From the IMG/VR virus record IMGVR_UViG_3300042525_000118, positions 1 through 31,181 of that record: a stretch of 31,181 nucleotides of DNA. One strand, given 5' to 3'. Below, piece after piece: positions 30,732-31,181 of the stretch. The stretch comes from a virus. Under the pieces are notes generated by a model. That model was not told where the DNA came from, ran no database searches, and worked only from the letters and a program-made list of their open reading frames with translations. The translations under genes and the position numbers were made by a program. Each line of letters begins with the position of its first letter. The first letter of the stretch is position 1.

Positions 30732-30892
30732 ATGTGTGGCAGATAACGTGCGCGCGCTTGCTGAATGTAAACGAACGCGAGCTTATTGATGTAAACGTGT
30801 TTACGTAAACAAAGCGGTGCGCGCTTACTGAATGTAAACTAAAGATCGCTTGGCGGCGCGCACGGCGCGCGCTCGCCTGTTAGCGTGCTCGT

Positions 30893-31021
30893 TTACCGAC
30901 GGCGAAAGCGTGGGTATGGTGTGCAGTTTAGTTCGTTCTGCCACCAAGCGCTTAAAGTCATTACGTGCGCGTTATGTTGCATCGCTGCGTTCCAGGCTAT
31001 TACGTGTGCGTCTTGTTGCAT
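30893..31021 (-). CDS. Possible small protein, 42 aa, with internal repeat
   Basis: An ORF of 42 residues starting MQQDAHVIAWNAAMQHNAHV and ending in Arg-rich PRFRRR. AAGGA lies eight bases before the ATG and a near-consensus promoter lies 35-65 bases upstream, so expression is likely if the region is transcribed leftward. The first 23 residues contain two imperfect copies of MQ(Q/H)(D/N)AHV, matched by a 26-bp imperfect direct repeat in the DNA. An overlapping 21-residue ORF (30972-31037) starts sooner with its own AAGG. Trp-rich middle (AWW). No family recognised; it could instead be a repeat-containing untranslated leader. Confidence 0.35.
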   Translation of the reverse strand: MQQDAHVIAWNAAMQHNAHVMTLSAWWQNELNCTPYPRFRRR

Positions 31022-31055
31022 TGTCGTGTTCCTTCATTTGACCTTCGATGATTCG

Positions 31056-31084
31056 TTTATAGCGCGGCGCGCACTCTTTGTCAA
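31056..31084 (-). promoter_or_regulatory. Strong sigma70-type promoter facing the late genes
   Basis: On the minus strand TTGACA (31079-31084), a 17-bp spacer and TATAAA (31056-31061): six of six and five of six consensus matches. An AT-rich block (31085-31115) lies upstream like an UP element, and the perfect palindrome at 31116-31127 is centred near -72. It would transcribe the small ORFs and then the palindrome array toward terS. Confidence 0.75.
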
Positions 31085-31115
31085 ATACTTTTTTACAGAA
31101 ATTGAAAATAAATTA

Positions 31116-31127
31116 GTTTACGTAAAC
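31116..31127. promoter_or_regulatory. Isolated GTTTACGTAAAC palindrome upstream of the strong promoter
   Basis: A perfect copy of the 12-bp palindrome of the array, about 280 bp from the nearest other site and about 31 bp upstream of the -35 box. Position suits an activator or a looping operator rather than a direct blocker. Confidence 0.7.
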
Positions 31128-31153
31128 ATTGACGGCGCGCGCGTAATATGTTA

Positions 31154-31173
31154 CTGCGTCATTACTGACGCAG
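31154..31173. other. Perfect inverted repeat near the right edge
   Basis: CTGCGTCA and TGACGCAG form an 8-bp perfect stem with a four-base loop. No U-run on either side, so it is more likely an operator or the foot of a structure shared with sequence beyond the window than a terminator. Confidence 0.5.
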
Positions 31174-31181
31174 CGAGGGAA

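Larger units (their letters stand above)
30580..30839. repeat. Array of GTTTACGTAAAC palindromes and CTGAATGTAAAC half sites
   Basis: Perfect 12-bp palindromes GTTTACGTAAAC start at 30649, 30704 and 30799, with one-mismatch variants at 30614 (GTTTACATAAAC), 30663 and 30718 (GTTTATGTAAAC). Six single-arm sites end in TGTAAAC at 30587, 30605, 30637, 30766, 30790 and 30833; most are preceded by GCTGA or ACTGA. There are 12 sites in 260 bp. A fourth perfect palindrome is isolated at 31116. No ORF longer than a few codons fits here. The arrangement is that of an operator or iteron array; candidate roles are replication origin, packaging or partition site, or late-gene control. The binding protein is unknown. 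Confidence 0.92.

Noticed and set aside
30580-30839. CRISPR array
   Set aside because: Repeats are short palindromes with irregular gaps of 2 to about 70 bp and no uniform spacers or cas genes.
30580-30839. Forkhead-like GTAAACA motif significance
   Set aside because: That similarity is to a eukaryotic transcription factor site and has no bearing in a phage genome.
30850-31041. 63-codon plus-strand frame in the right non-coding region
   Set aside because: Arg/Leu/Ser-rich without Shine-Dalgarno, opposite to a better-supported promoter and ORF.
1-31181. Integrase, CI-like repressor, tRNA genes or toxin-antitoxin pair
   Set aside because: I looked for their usual motifs and cloverleaf patterns on both strands and found none convincing.

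Overview
This window is a fragment of a tailed double-stranded DNA bacteriophage with a P22-like short-tailed (podovirus) virion. The evidence is the set of proteins encoded leftward from about 30.5 kb: small and large terminase, a P22-type portal, scaffold, P22 gp5-type coat, gp4-type tail accessory factor, gp10-type DNA-stabilisation/tail hub protein, and large Ala/Gly-rich ejection-type proteins. The host is Gram-negative: there is a two-component spanin system with an outer-membrane lipoprotein, and ribosome binding sites are of the AGGAGG type. I cannot name the host genus. No integrase, recognisable CI-like repressor, tRNA or CRISPR is visible, so a virulent lifestyle is likely but not proven, because the genome clearly continues past position 1 and perhaps past 31181.

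Layout. (1) 34-5261, minus strand: a replication operon (DUF2800 nuclease with four FeS-type cysteines, a 211-aa unknown, a small HTH protein, several small unknowns, family A DNA polymerase), with stop/start codons mostly overlapping as ATGA. (2) 5325-7496, plus strand, diverging from a 63-bp gap: VRR-NUC nuclease, SNF2-type helicase, a small unknown and a DUF6378 protein. (3) 7386-8773, minus strand: lysis cassette (membrane/coiled-coil protein, GH108 endolysin, tiny membrane protein, holin, i-spanin, o-spanin). The last gene runs 111 bp antisense into the end of the plus-strand operon, and a hairpin lies in the o-spanin coding sequence. (4) 8770-18059, minus: ejection proteins, one with a lysozyme-like domain, then tail and connector proteins. 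(5) 18105-21093, minus: two small beta-rich virion-type proteins, coat and scaffold. (6) 21144-25878, minus: a host-recognition module (906-aa repeat fibre, glycine-rich adhesin-like protein, small partners) and a DUF5856 helical protein, inserted between portal and scaffold. (7) 25875-30465, minus: portal, three tiny Lys/Arg-rich proteins (two of them 49 aa), terL and terS.

(8) 30466-31181 is the most unusual stretch: about 700 bp with little or no coding capacity. It carries four perfect copies of the palindrome GTTTACGTAAAC, three one-mismatch variants, six copies of a (G)CTGAATGTAAAC-like half-site motif, a 29-bp direct repeat made of two palindromes, an AT-rich run, a G-quadruplex-type motif and a near-consensus sigma70 promoter (TTGACA-17 bp-TATAAA) facing the late genes. 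It looks like an iteron or operator array: a replication origin, a packaging/partition site, or the control region for late genes. Its binding protein is not identified; the 61-aa HTH protein at 3.3 kb is the only obvious DNA-binding regulator in view.

Together the genes cover DNA replication and processing (left), lysis (middle), assembly, packaging and host attachment (right). Genes shorter than 60 codons that I recovered by reading the sequence are the holin, a 33-aa membrane protein, a 44-aa protein, two 49-aa proteins and a tentative 42-aa protein.
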